Part shown: in pieces, positions 1-10,729 of the stretch
How the letters are laid out: each line of letters opens with the position of its first letter
Numbering within the stretch: the stretch's first letter is position 1
Source: Podaxis mareebaensis
Lineage: Eukaryota; Basidiomycota; Agaricomycetes; Agaricales; Agaricaceae
Reading direction: 5' to 3'
Assembly: GCA_018524725.1 (NCBI GenBank)
Contig: JAEUWP010000057.1
Location: 1-64,000, forward strand
Length of the DNA: 64,000 nt
Notes under the pieces: model-generated
What the model was told of the DNA's origin: nothing
The model's database searches: none
The model's input: the letters and a program-made list of their open reading frames with translations, nothing else
Program-made: the position numbers and the translations under genes

Positions 1-2113
1 TCGCGGGGAGAAATCCCAACGAATTGCGCCTGCAGTTCATCAGTTGAGCAACTCACTGCCCAAAACCCCTAACCCCTCTAACCCCTCTAACCCCTCAAGC
101 CGATCCTGGCTAGATCCCTGCGTGGCAAGGATAAAGGAGACCCGACAGCTTCTGCCATGTCCCATTTTGCACGTTGGTTCCGCGCCACTAGACTGGGTGC
201 CAACCTTGGCCATGAAGAGCTTTTGGAGGCTCACTTTTCCGCTAGGTGCGAGTCTGATATTCAAAAGGTTGTCCGAGAGGTCCGTATTTGTTCAAATGAC
301 CTCCCATCCTTTCCTGTTCTTGCTCACATGTCCACAGGTCCTTCATTTGCTTCTTTCAGAGTGTCACAATACTCTGCTTCCTCTCCGTGCGTTCCTTATG
401 CGCATTCCTCCACCACCTCGGCCCCTTCTTGTATACACTCCCCAGGTCTTTCCAAAGCTCCAGGGAACAAAGAATGCGTCCATCAGTGCCGTCGAACCCA
501 AGTGCCGTTTCGCCTATGCCCTGAATGCCTTTATTCGGCAATGGTGGCGCAACCAGAAGGCTGCTGACATCGAGTTTATGGAGGAGCCTTCCACGGGCTT
601 GTCCCAGTTCGACGACTTCAAGTCTGTCATCCGTGGACTCCTCAAATCCGTTCACGTCACAAAGAGCCCAGCGCAAGGCCAGGGAACACCTTTGATGATG
701 ATGATTGACGAGATTAGACCACAGGAAGAACGTGACCAACTCGTTGAAGAAATGGAAAGCCTTCTACCGGGATCAGGAGAGTCCCTCCCAAGCATCCTCG
801 AGTGCACAGGCTACAACTGGGGCTCCTGGAACATGAAATCATGGTCATCTGCGGGGAAGAACCTTGGAACTCAGGTCTGTGACATTTGGGAATATCGCCG
901 ATATCGCCTGCCTGCCATCCTGGGTCAGGATCTCTTCTGGTCGCTCTACACCAAGATCTGGAAAACCATCAAGTCTATCACTGAGGACGAGCCCATTAAT
1001 CCTTGGCACCTTTACACTGAACAACCTGACTCTGATATTGGTAACATCGTGCCTGGCCCAAGATCCGATGGTGCCTCTGGCGACCCTTTATCCTTTGTCG
1101 CTAGCTCAGTGTCCACAAGCCAGCAACAGGCAGACAAGGACCTGATGGACTGTTTCCACAAACTGTCTGCCCTTGTGGAGAAACATGGTTCAGTCAAGAA
1201 AGACGGCAAGGCTCATGTCTCTGCCCCAGTGTACGAGGCAGCAATAGCTTTGATGCGGGTTCGTTTCGTTTCATGTGTCATACCTGTATTGTAAATGAAG
1301 ACTGACGATCTTTTATAGGAGTTTTCAACGTTGACTATGTATCAGCATAGTCAGACAACAGGCGACACACCTGCGTCAGGAGGCCGTCCAAGCAACCAGA
1401 AGATTGACGAATTCCTTGCCAGAAGATTGGAGATCATCCTTGACCCAAACAGTCCACTTTCCTCGGCACCTCATAATATCATCTCCGTCGACGACATAAA
1501 GAATGCCTACCCTCCTTTGACAATCAAGGATGTAGCCGATCATGGAGTCAAGGCCAAGGTTCAGGCCAAGGTAGAAGCCCCAATCCTCCGTCCACATACG
1601 ATCCACTACCTCAATCTGTCACCCATTGTCAAAAAACCCAAACGCAAGAAGACACGGACAAAATCAACGGCGCCTGAGAGTGCAGAACCTGATGAGCCAG
1701 AACCAGAGGAACGCCAATCCCCAGATGTCCCTGCAGTATCTGAATCCCTACCACCGTCATCAATTCCTCAGCCAACACCGTCTAGTTCACATGTGACTGC
1801 ATCTCCTGTCCATGGGAAAGGCGATCAGCGTGCGCATTCACAGACACCTCCCATCGCATCACCCAGCAGTCTGCCTCTCGCATCATCGGAGCCTCCAACT
1901 CAACATCCAGCATCAACACTTGAATCAACACAGGCCGCAACACCCCATGCGCTCGTCCCGACTCAGCCAGCTACGCCAAGTACCACACCCGATGATGGTA
2001 CGTCAATTCTGACAGAAAGAAGTGCAGTGGCAAGAAAGCGAACACGGTCTGGCTCAGACCAAGCATCAATGGAGAGAAAGTCCAAGAAGGCCAATGTTGA
2101 TACAGATGGTTAG
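1..2113 (+). CDS. Unrecognised protein, 5' end outside window
   Basis: I do not recognise this protein. The best model reads an exon ending at 279 (phase 0, donor gtccgt), then 446-1258, an intron at 1259-1318 and a last exon 1319-2113 with stop at 2111-2113. The first exon probably opens near 100, after a pyrimidine-rich stretch with repeated CTAAC and a final CAAG acceptor, so the true start lies left of the window. The middle exon encodes a mixed helical region rich in W and K (FAYALNAFIRQWW near 500-550). The last exon encodes a basic patch (KKPKRKKTRTK, like a nuclear signal) and then a long Pro/Ser/Thr-rich tail ending in a second basic cluster. An alternative model keeps the 446-1258 frame open back to position 2 with no ATG. 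The 3' exons are well supported and the 5' structure is uncertain. Confidence 0.55.
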
Positions 2114-2218
2114 TTCTCTTGGTTGTACAAATACTTGTCGTCGTGGTTATATTCTTCTTGCCATGTACTTGCTCTTTGTTAGTTTTCATTTCATATATAC
2201 ATAGAGCAGATGAAAATG

Positions 2219-3175
2219 CTCGAAATGAAAATATACACGCAAAGGTTCATGTTATTGGGGGACCGAATCTATAGGTTGACCATCCAAAGCTGCAGTGTCC
2301 GTCCGCTGATATACATGTATGCTAGATGAATCAAGGCTGCAACCTGCGACCTTCACTGCAACCACAGTGGCGACCTTGCGACCTGCGACCTGCAAAAACA
2401 CTCGAAATGAAAATATACACGCAAAGGTTCATGTTTAGTGGGGGACTGAATCTATAGGTTGACCATCCAAAGCTGCAGTGTCCGTCCACTGATATACATG
2501 TATGCTAGATGAATCAAGACTGCAACGTGCGACCTTCACTGCGACCACAGTGGCGACCTTGCGACCTGCGACCTGCGACCTTAAGGGGTAACATGCACGG
2601 TTTGGCTAGCGAAATGGGAGGATTTCAATGTATCAATCCAAGGGCCACAGTATAAACCCTTGATTATACATGTATCCCAGATGAAATCAGGCTACAACGC
2701 AATCGCGACCTTGTGACCTGCGACCAGACTTTTGACTGTTATCTTACTGTCTATCAACTGAGTGGATTCCAGCCATGGATGCGACCAGAGTGCGACCAAA
2801 AGTACGATCTGCAACCACAGTTGCAAGGTTTGTGACATTAAATAACCATCCTTCAGCTACGACTGCAGCTGCGACCTTGCGACCTGCGACCAGGCTCTGA
2901 CCGACACTCTTACCTTACTGTATACTAAGCGAGTGGGTTCTGGCCATGGATGCGACCAGAGTACGACCAGGGTATGACTAAATGTGCGACCAGAGTATGA
3001 CCAAATGTGTGACCAGTACGACCAGTACGACCAGAGTATGACCAAATGTGCGACCAGTATGACCAAATGTGCAACCAGAATGTCAGCACATATGAGCTCT
3101 CAATTTCTTCTTGTGGCAACTGCAACCGGCACGACCACGACCAGCAGGCCGCCATCGCAACTGCAAAGCAACTGT
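2219..3175. repeat. Degenerate GCGACC-rich tandem array
   Basis: Two adjacent units of about 182 bp (about 2219-2400 and 2401-2583) are nearly identical by eye. Both start at CTCGAAATGAAAATATACAC and end in repeats of GCGACCT. Further units (2584-2730, 2731-2892, 2893-2960) are more diverged but keep the GCGACC-type ends. From 2950 to 3080 the array collapses into short units of the type GACCAGTATGACCAAATGTG. No protein is supported: the short reading frames here translate the repeats into low-complexity W/S/H-rich strings. Confidence 0.8.
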
Positions 3176-3185
3176 TAATGGTGTT

Positions 3186-3387
3186 AGTCGGATAGACTAG
3201 GCGCCCGCTCTTATCGAGCATACATCGTCCAATAGCGATGAAACGATCGGACGATCGTAACCGGATAACGGCTAACGTAGAGCACCTGAAGAGTCTATAA
3301 AGACGAAACGGGTTGTGTTGGGTTAATCCCCAACACCGTTGTGCTCGAGCTGTCTTGCACTCTCACTGTTTTTTATTTCACTGCGCC
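3186..3387 (+). repeat. LTR-like repeat, copy A
   Basis: This stretch of about 200 bp recurs at 3866-4066 with high identity. It has a TATA box (TATAAAG, 3296-3302), followed 6 nt later by an inverted repeat (3308-3339) with the stem TGTTGGG/CCCAACA and an outer ACGG/CCGT pair. A T-rich stretch and CACTGCG follow. TATA plus a downstream hairpin resembles the U3-R part of a retrotransposon LTR. No gag or pol frame is present in the window, and terminal TG..CA ends and target-site duplications are not clear, so the class is inferred. Confidence 0.55.
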
Positions 3388-3492
3388 TGATGAGTCTATA
3401 TAAGACGAAACGGGCAGTCATCGAGGTTTCCCCTCGACACTGTTGTGCCAGTAGTCTCCAGTACTCATCATTGTCTCTTTATTGCACTGCCC
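3388..3492 (+). repeat. LTR-like repeat, partial diverged copy C
   Basis: This directly follows copy A and repeats its second half in a diverged form: CCTGATGAGTCTATATAAG against ACCTGAAGAGTCTATAAAG, then GACGAAACGGG, then a hairpin, then TTTATTGCACTGC. The hairpin at 3415-3442 has stem pairs CAGT/ACTG and TCGAGG/CCTCGA. These bases differ from copy A, but the position after the TATA box is the same. Confidence 0.5.
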
Positions 3493-3865
3493 CCTAACCC
3501 CCTAAGATGGTATAACTCCTCATATATCACAGCAACCCCGGTGACGGACAACTATAGGTGGCCTAAACAGATGTATCCCAAGTAAGTCAAATATCTCATT
3601 GCGCAGCATAGACACTGTGGACAAGTCTAACACTTTGTTCCCAGCCGGAAACAGCCTCTGTCGTCTCCCGTGACGAGGAAATTCAAATGCAGTGCCCTAT
3701 GGATGGGCACTTCTTGGGTGCTCCACTTTAAGCGCCCAGCTGGTAGGTGTGCACTTATTTCTCGAACTTAGTATTCTGAAGTAAAATAATTTATTACATA
3801 ATTATTTATAATACATTCCGCAGATCGAGTGTCAATCAAATGACCTCTCTCCGAGATGTGCCGGA
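3493..3865. other. Gene-free spacer between repeat copies
   Basis: I see no supported gene. The stretch separates LTR-like copies A/C from copy B. An AT-rich patch lies at about 3780-3820. No frame of note and no LTR-retrotransposon coding remnant was found. Confidence 0.5.
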
Positions 3866-4066
3866 AGTCAGATAGACTAGGTGCCCGCTCTTATCGAGCG
3901 TACATCGTCCAATAACGACGAGACGATCAGATGATCGTAACTGGATAACGGCTAATGTAGAGCACCTGAAGAGTCTATAAAGACGAAACGGGTTGTGTTG
4001 GGTTAATCCCCAACACCGTTGTGCTCGAGCCGTCTTGCACTCTCGCTGTTTTATTTCACCGCGTCA
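3866..4066 (+). repeat. LTR-like repeat, copy B
   Basis: Second near-full copy of the repeat at 3186-3387, with the TATA box at 3976-3982 and an identical hairpin at 3988-4019. Its right end (CACCGCGTCAACA) abuts the reverse-strand BRR2 fragment that starts at about 4068, so a junction between the two elements can be placed within a few bases. Confidence 0.55.
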
Positions 4067-4067
4067 A

Positions 4068-5127
4068 CAACTCACCTCCGGTTCGAAATGTGGGATCTGC
4101 TTCAACGGCGAATCCTTCTCCAGCATTGCCTGCACGCACATCTGTGAGAGATCTATGGCACCCAGAGCATTCAACCACGCATTAGACACAACATCTGCGC
4201 GTGCTGACAACACATTCATGATCTTCTCAAGAACAAGAACCTGGTCTCTAGCAAGATCAAGCAGGAGTTGCAAGCGCGAAAAGTGCGCCTGCAGGAGCAA
4301 GGTCTTGAAATGGGGAGCCTGGAAGTCAATGTGCTCGAGCTTGACAGGCACCCGATCGCAAATGCAGCGGAGTAGCACTTCTTCATGACGACGGATAGGG
4401 ATGCTTTAGGACTCTGCAGATGGTGAGACAACTTCGAGAAAACCCTTGAGCTTGGTGCGTTCCTTGAGAGAGAGGGTGTAAACCTCGACGGTGACGTCTA
4501 CCATCATATCAATATATGTTCCAATATGCAGAGAGGGGGAGACGTATAGGAAATGTTATAGTATGCGGTGATCATGCCCAGGTTGAAGGCCAAAACGTCC
4601 ATCTCATCCTCTGTTCAGTGCGTTAACTTCCTGCCTTTGTCACTACAATAAAAATACTCACCCATTTCGAGTTTCTCCACTAGTTTTGACAGATGGTCTG
4701 ACAAGTGCTGATGGCTGACATTGTGTAAATTGTAGTAGTTGGGATTTTGAGTCATGCGGCGGTAGAAATATGTCCATGTCAAGATATCCTACAGTGCAAC
4801 CTCATCAGCTAAATCGCTCCAAGAACACAAGGAACAAACTTACATAGCATCCTGCTTGTTTTCGGTGGTCTTCACAGCGATCTCCACCAAGAAACAGTCA
4901 TCTAACAAGTGTGTCAGCAGAAGTCCTTCCGCATCCATTGGCATATCAGGGCACACAGACTGTTTGAGTCTTCCCTTGATCAGCACGCGCGACCCATCAT
5001 ATGCAGTACGTCTATAGCAGGATAACTGACATAGCGGTGCTCCTAGCCATCATAGGATTGTATGCCCATGATGAGATGACCATGTGACTAGCGACAGGCA
5101 AGCTCCCGGCAGTATCCTACAGGATGC
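4068..5127 (-). pseudogene. Broken copy of BRR2 C-terminal region
   Basis: Read on the reverse strand, this matches the window's own BRR2 from about 55003 to 56125, covering the end of the second helicase cassette and the second Sec63 domain. The best-preserved part (4068-4378) still reads VPVKLEHIDFQAPHFKT and [15 protein letters not shown], close to the BRR2 frame 55800-56120. Intron sequences are retained at the matching positions (for example near 4520-4560 and 4610-4680), so this is a DNA-level copy and not a retrocopy. The reading frame is interrupted in several places and there is no start, so it cannot encode a helicase. Its 5' edge starts at the intron/exon junction TGTAGGATACTGCC. 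Confidence 0.88.
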
Positions 5128-5464
5128 CAGCACCATAGTTTCATCGACCGGTCTTCGCGGAGTATGAGCACCAAGCTGCTGGAGTGGATCTCAGTTCCAT
5201 CAAGTGAAACGATTAGAAGTGGTTTGGATGCACTGGGTCCCGAGGGACCATGGACATTGTTTCTCCGTAGAGGCTTCCCTCCTTGGTTGCGCTACGTCTT
5301 TGTGGCTTACAATTGTGCGTTTATTTCCTGTCTACATGCCAACGCTCGACTTGCAGCTGTTCCATTTCTTACTCAGCCTAGCCTTTCATCAATTGGAAGC
5401 TATCTACGTCTTTTTGTACATCTCAAAGTGTACTGCAACGAAAGAAACCAAAAACAAGATGTTA
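5128..5464. other. Intergenic, no gene seen
   Basis: Spacer between the BRR2 fragment and the stop codon of the MFS gene. Open frames starting near 5164 and 5204 on the plus strand run into the antisense of the transporter and are not credible genes. The 3' untranslated region of the MFS gene should lie here. Confidence 0.5.
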
Positions 5465-8137
5465 TTATACTTTTGTCTCGGCCATCTTCACCTTCTCCTT
5501 CCTCTCCTCTTCCTCAAGTTCTTTCTTGATCTTCAAGTCCTGTGTATGGACCGAAGACGTCAACGTCCATTGCTACAGAAACGCAACAAAGTGGTAACTT
5601 ACAATACAAGGTGCAAACCGGCTCTTTTCTCTGATCCTTGCGCCATACTTGTAAAACAAGAATGGGCTGGGCATGAAAACCACCCCAACAATCCCGATGA
5701 GCGTACAGGCCCAATTTACTCCCAACTATTCAAGTTTTCAGTAAAGAGACATCAATATAGCGACGGAAGGATACGCACAGCGTCGAACATTTGTACCGTG
5801 AATAATGGGAAAGCAGCAGCAACCGCAGACCTACAAACTGTGTTCGCTGCAAACGCGGACGCGCTATACATCCTAGAAAGACTCATTATAAAGGCCCCAA
5901 CATGGCTTAGGGGAACATCACGCACAAATACGTATCCACAAGGTAACTCTGCACCAAACACCCCCTCCAATCAGCTCTCCTCGAAACACCAAACGCACAG
6001 CTGAGAACTCACCAAAAACGACATAAAAATCAAACTGATTCCAATCCCAACCACGATCGTGCTCAACCCAGGAACGTACCAAGGTATCGAACTATACTCG
6101 CCCGTCCACCCCATCCAAAAGATCCCCACCACCAACGCGGGCGAACCAATCATCGCTCCAGTCAGTCTGTTTTCTGCCGGCGGGAATCCACGCCATTTGA
6201 CGATGAGTTGTGGGTAGTTCATTGACGTCCAGAAATTGATGAGCGAACCAATGGTGGTTCCAATACCGACACCAATGAACATGAGACCGTCCTGGGAGAT
6301 TGTGAAACCGTGTCGTTGGATGAAAATTATGGGGAAGGCTTGGAATACTGCGAGCAAGACGTTAGCGATGTGGGTGGAGACATAAAGGAGAAGAGGGCGT
6401 ACATGCGTAGAGGAGTCCGTAAACAATCGAGAGGTAGATTGTGATGAGGACGAGGATGGGTTCCATAGCGAGCATCTTGAACGGTCTGAGGAGAGTACGG
6501 CTGAGGATGCCTCGGATAGACCAGTCTTGTTTCTCGTGCTCGACACAGAGGGTTTTGTTTCCGATTGGATCTGCTTTTCGGAGCCGTTTGACCTGGGCGG
6601 GTGAGTGATGTTAATAAAACGTACGCAGTGGGGGGGGGGGGGGCCAGGAACATACCTTTTTGAGTAGAATAACAGGCGCGTATGTCTCGGGCAGGAATGG
6701 AACAGTGATCAGCGTACACCCTGCCGCAAAGAACATCATCACCCAAAACACCCATCTCCAACTAATCCCGTCTTCAATGATACTAACCACACATCCGTTA
6801 TTGTCACCCTTCGAGGGCCGTAAAGGGGAATACTCACAATCCGGCAATAATGGGACCCAAGACTGGCCCTAAAAACACGCTAGCCGTGAACAAACTTGTT
6901 GCTGGGCCTCTGCCGACCGCAGGCCAAATGTCCGCAATGACGCCCCCACAATTTGTCAGCGGTGCAACAGCAAAGAAGCCAGATAAGAATCGCGTGATGA
7001 GAAGGGTTTGGATATTGCGTGCGAGGGTTTGGCCGAGGTGAAAAACGGTGTAGAGGGTCATTGTGACCATGAAAATGGGGCGTCGGCCAATAAGTTCGCT
7101 GCCTGGTCCCCAGAAAAGCGGCTACAGCGAAGAGTTAGCATTTCGGTGCGAGCAACCGGTCGAGGTGAATGACGCACGCCGAGGACATAGCCGATGAGAA
7201 ACATTGTTGTCACAAGGTATGACACCTCGCGACTAATGCCGAATTCTTGGATGATCCCTGTCGTGGTAGCGGAAGGTGCAGAAGATGCGAATGTTCTGTC
7301 AACTTATCGTAAGCCCGATGCATTAGGCGAAATAGGTGAAAAGACGTACACGTTGACGGTCATGATAATACATATAAGGGTGATAAACCACTTGTACTTT
7401 AGACTCCAGTTTTGCGGATTTTGCGGATCGTCGGGACCGTCCCAGCCAACCAAATTTGCATCGAGGGTAGCCGAGGGCGAGACGAATGCATGTCCAGCTA
7501 CGGGTGTCTCTCCCTCCCCGATCCTCGCCTGCATCTCTGCCTGAGCCTCAGCTTCGGCTCGTTGCTCCTCATGGTAAGAACTCGGTACCGGACTCGGTAC
7601 ACCTTCTGTCCCCCTCCTCCCCAAGCCAAATCCACGAGTTAAACTCCCTGAACGTAGCCTGGAGCCGCTCCTTGAAGAGTTCAAACTGGGTGTCCTGGGT
7701 GGAGGTTCCCGGACAGCGTCACCGCCATACATCTCCATCTGTTGTTCATCTCTGGAGATCTCGCGCTCCAAGGGTGTTTTTGGTTGGATAGGGGAGCCGG
7801 AGCAGTGCGCGGGGCCATAGAACCAACGAGGGTGCGGACGAGTAGTTTGTGCCTGTTGAGCATTTTCTGTATCCGGCTGTGGACGTGTTGGTGTTGAGAG
7901 AGATCGCGTGCGGGGGCGTGGTTTTGTGGATTGAGGGATGGGCGACGAGTTGTGATAGGGGTGTGGGTGAGAGGGGTCATATGCAGAGTGTCTGCGGTGG
8001 GAGGGTGTGATGCCGCCGGGGTGGCCTGAGGACTCGGAATGGCTAAGAGGGTGAGGAGGTTGGGAGGATTCGTGAGGGGTGGTGTACGTCAGTGAAGACC
8101 TAGATGAGGTGGTCGACGATGGGAGGGTCGTGTCCAT
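5465..8137 (-). CDS. MFS transporter, Tpo1/Flr1-like (DHA1 type)
   Basis: Major facilitator protein, probably a plasma-membrane proton antiporter for polyamines or drugs. The start is the ATG at 8137 (MDTTLPSST); an upstream in-frame ATG at 8173 is possible. The first exon (8137-7350) encodes a long hydrophilic Ser/Pro/Arg-rich cytosolic region ending in WDGPDDPQNPQNWS, the hallmark lead-in to TM1 in fungal DHA1 carriers. Resolved splices are 7349-7296, 7177-7122 and 6837 to about 6785, with further short introns downstream. Later exons carry GSELIGRRPIF (loop 2-3 signature), LTRFLSGFFAV-like helices, DGISWRWVFWVMM, FLPETYAPVILLKK and, in the C-terminal half, GFTISQDGLMFIGVGIGT and MYSASAFAANTVCRSAVAAA. 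The tail is a Lys/Glu-rich helix ending at TAA 5465-5467. The family is firm; the substrate is unknown. Confidence 0.9.
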
Positions 8138-8780
8138 TTTATGTGATCCGGAACTCCCAGAAAACAGTGGCATGCTCGAGGTGTGAGAGGATATCAGAGC
8201 CGTCTTGATGAGTGAAACTCGTCCGAGACAAGATTTCAAGGAGAGTTATTATCGAGGATGGAAAGGAACGATGAGGCAATGTATCCACTCGCTCATTGGT
8301 CATGGAGTATAAGTAGGCTCGCCCGTCCGATATGTCGAGGGAAAAGTGGAGACGGAAAAAGAGTTTCCATAATGACAACTTAGTCAAAGGTGACTGGAAA
8401 GAGCACGGTTTTGACTGGCGGTATGGCGATCTCCCTCCGAGGTACTGACTATCACCTTCCGAGGCACTGGCATTTAGGCGTTGTTACAGAGCATGCCGAT
8501 GTTCGATTAGCCGAGGTAAATAAGCAACCCAATCACAAGTCGCAATCGTCAGGCACATCAACCCTGCGTCCGGTTAAGGCGAATGCCGGACTCCGGAAGT
8601 TGCTCCAGCGGCTCCAGGACGGTACGCTGACGCTCAAGACTGCGGTCATCGAGTGGTGGAGAGGGGTTTGACCAAAAGAGATTGACATAGGACAGGGCTA
8701 GGATCCGTCGGCATAACCGCCGGCAAGACGTCAAGTGGCGTCAATGAAAGAAGACAAGTCAAAAAAGAAACAAGGCAAGC
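8138..8780. other. Intergenic, MFS promoter side
   Basis: This region holds the MFS promoter and 5' leader and the 3' flank of the tRNA gene. The 93-codon plus-strand frame at 8390-8671 has no recognisable motif and I do not call it a gene. Confidence 0.45.
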
Positions 8781-8862
8781 CTCTCCGTCGGGGAGTCGAA
8801 CCCCGCTTTCGCGCGGCCAACTGAATGACAGGCGCGTGTACTAACCGATATACTAACGGAGA
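8781..8862 (-). tRNA. tRNA-Asp(GTC) with a 10-nt intron
   Basis: Read on the reverse strand, the acceptor arms are TCTCCGT and ACGGAGA with discriminator G. A D-arm with A-box-like TAGTATATCGG follows, then anticodon stem CGCGC/GCGCG, loop CTGTCA + C (anticodon GTC), variable loop AAAG and T-arm CGGGG/CCCCG with B-box GGTTCGACTCC. An intron TTCAGTTGGC (8816-8825) sits one base 3' of the anticodon, the canonical place for a nuclear tRNA intron. The mature length is 72 nt before CCA. All stems pair without mismatch. Confidence 0.93.
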
Positions 8863-8964
8863 GCTGTTTGTGCGGATTAGCAAATTACCTACAACCCTGT
8901 TGACAGCGTTTACTGTGGATTTGAAGTTGAAACATGTGTTTACTCATTTGTGTTGTGAACCACG

Positions 8965-10365
8965 ATGAGCTCCGGGTTTTCGTGGGCAGAGCGAGTGCAC
9001 GTCGCAGTCAACGCCTGTCTGCCCTGTCTCTACCGCACTCCCTCCAACGACTCCCTCACAAATCCAACTCCCCGTCCACGCACCACTCCTCCAGACCACT
9101 TGCGCGGACTTCTCGCTGATCCGGAATCTGACTCTGCCCTCGACTCAGAGACCCTCTCTCTCCACTCAAACCCTGGCCTTGCTCGTCGCGCAAGAAAGTC
9201 CAGGCAATCTGGGGCACGCTCCTCACGACACATCACCCTCTTTGGCTTCCACCTCTTTGGACGTCCTTCCCCTCCCCCTATTCAGTTACCGGATGACCAC
9301 GATGACGCCCTCTACCGCCCTGCCGCCACTGGTCCTATAACCCCTACGTTGACTATGCATTCTACTGCGACCTTCGATTCCGACGCTGCACCCCTCGACG
9401 CTGATACTATTGATAACCTTTCTGGCTCGGCAGCGGCCGCTCTCGCAGAGGCTGAGGAGGAGGAGAGGAGACAGAAGGAGGAAAGGCGGAGGAGGAGAAA
9501 GGAACGACGTGAGATGAAGAAAATCGCCCAGGCCCTTGCTGCCTCTGGTGACGGCGAGTTTGAAGGCTTCCAAGGGAGCGGTGATGGTTATCCTGCTATC
9601 CCTCCCCCGTTCTTGCATGAGCGTCAGCATGAGCAACAGCCCCAGCCTCAGCAACCCCCTTCCCCGACTTCGTTACTCCCTCATCTTGCCATGACGCAGG
9701 AAGAAGACGACGAAGGCGCGGATCTTGATGGTGTCGTCTATACCCGCAGGAGGGCCCCTACTAATGCCTCTAACGGTGGCTCTGATTCCCGCAGCCGTAC
9801 TTCCACCTCTCTCAGTGACCGACACACGGCCGCTGGCTATCAACAACAGTACCCATATCCATACCCCACACCAACTAAATCAAAAGCCAAGTCTCCCTCT
9901 TCCTCGACCCCCACAAAGACCAAAAAGAAACTAAAATCAACGTCCTCCCGTGCTTCTTCACATCACCGGCCTAAATCCACCCGTTCCTCCAATTCCAACT
10001 CGTATACCAACACAGATAGCACCTCCCTTGCCTCACCTACTTCACCAAATTCCTTCTTCCCTGACGACTCCAACACGAGCGTAACTACTGTCACTGTTGT
10101 GTCACCCAGTACAGTCGAGCAGGGTCAAGGTTTCTTTGATCTCGAGGGCCAGCAAGAGGTACGAGTGCCCACTGTGCCACAGTTTACCAAGTCTCCTAAT
10201 GAGACGGCGCGTGTAAGCGCACCAGAGAGGGGGGCCTTCCCTAGTACAGGATTTGGTTTAGGATTTGGGTTTTCCGGGAAAGCCAAAGGCGCCTTCCTTG
10301 CGGATACTGTTCCTCCCTCGAGTGAGACGCGAGACCGGGAGGATTATTTGGATGGATTATATTGA
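8965..10365 (+). CDS. Low-complexity protein with Cys-containing N-terminus
   Basis: Single-exon frame of 466 residues starting at an ATG that follows a CACG context. I do not recognise the family. The N-terminal 25 residues (WAERVHVAVNACLPCLYR) are the only well-ordered part, and the CLPC pair could be palmitoylated. Residues about 155-190 are an acidic and basic charged helix (EAEEEERRQKEERRRRRKER), probably coiled coil. The rest is Pro-, Ser-, Thr- and Gln-rich and predicted disordered, with several basic KSKAKS/KTKKKLKS patches. The absence of introns is unusual among its neighbours. The length and unbroken frame support coding, although the low-complexity composition weakens that argument. 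Confidence 0.75.
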   Translation: MSSGFSWAERVHVAVNACLPCLYRTPSNDSLTNPTPRPRTTPPDHLRGLLADPESDSALDSETLSLHSNPGLARRARKSRQSGARSSRHITLFGFHLFGRPSPPPIQLPDDHDDALYRPAATGPITPTLTMHSTATFDSDAAPLDADTIDNLSGSAAAALAEAEEEERRQKEERRRRRKERREMKKIAQALAASGDGEFEGFQGSGDGYPAIPPPFLHERQHEQQPQPQQPPSPTSLLPHLAMTQEEDDEGADLDGVVYTRRRAPTNASNGGSDSRSRTSTSLSDRHTAAGYQQQYPYPYPTPTKSKAKSPSSSTPTKTKKKLKSTSSRASSHHRPKSTRSSNSNSYTNTDSTSLASPTSPNSFFPDDSNTSVTTVTVVSPSTVEQGQGFFDLEGQQEVRVPTVPQFTKSPNETARVSAPERGAFPSTGFGLGFGFSGKAKGAFLADTVPPSSETRDREDYLDGLY

Positions 10366-10729
10366 TGTTTGGAACTTTTGCTGAGATACCTCGTTGACCC
10401 GGAAAACGCAGCTTTCGGCCCAGACTATCATTCTATCACCTCGGTTTATTCTCCTTGATTACCGGTTATCCCGTCCTTCGTTTGACTTCTTCCCAGGACT
10501 AGATGTCCCCTGTGACGACTTTACTCAGTAACGACCCCTTATGACACCTATTTGTACACGCAGTCACAAAACTCAGTTCTAGCACCTACTACACCAGTAT
10601 CAGACTATTTTTAGTACCCACCTGTGTGGGAGAACCTTGGCACGACTACCTTTCGGCGCTCAAGTTCCCTTCTTTCTTGATCATCTCCACCACGGTCCTC
10701 ACAGTTCTGCCGTAGATTCCAGAGAACAG
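10366..10729. other. Intergenic, no gene seen
   Basis: 3' flank of the upstream gene and promoter of the next. The frame that opens at 10637 begins with TTG and is only the in-frame leader of the gene whose first ATG is at 10730. Confidence 0.5.

Noticed and set aside
60..100. Telomere-like CCCCTAA repeats
   Set aside because: Only one CCCTAA-type unit; the rest have a 9-bp period (CCCCTCTAA) and lie within a gene region.
2950..3080. Possible CRISPR-like array of regular short repeats
   Set aside because: A eukaryotic locus; units are degenerate with no unique spacers between constant repeats, so it is a minisatellite.
2857..3221. Minus-strand frames rich in W, S, Y and H
   Set aside because: Pure translation of the short tandem units; no start context, no neighbours and composition set by the repeat.
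5204..6004. 266-codon plus-strand frame
   Set aside because: Mostly antisense to exons of the MFS transporter, which has strong family motifs and consistent splices.
6628..6643. G tract as a regulatory G-quadruplex
   Set aside because: It is a single run of about 14 G on the plus strand inside an MFS intron; more likely a homopolymer of uncertain length than a designed structure.
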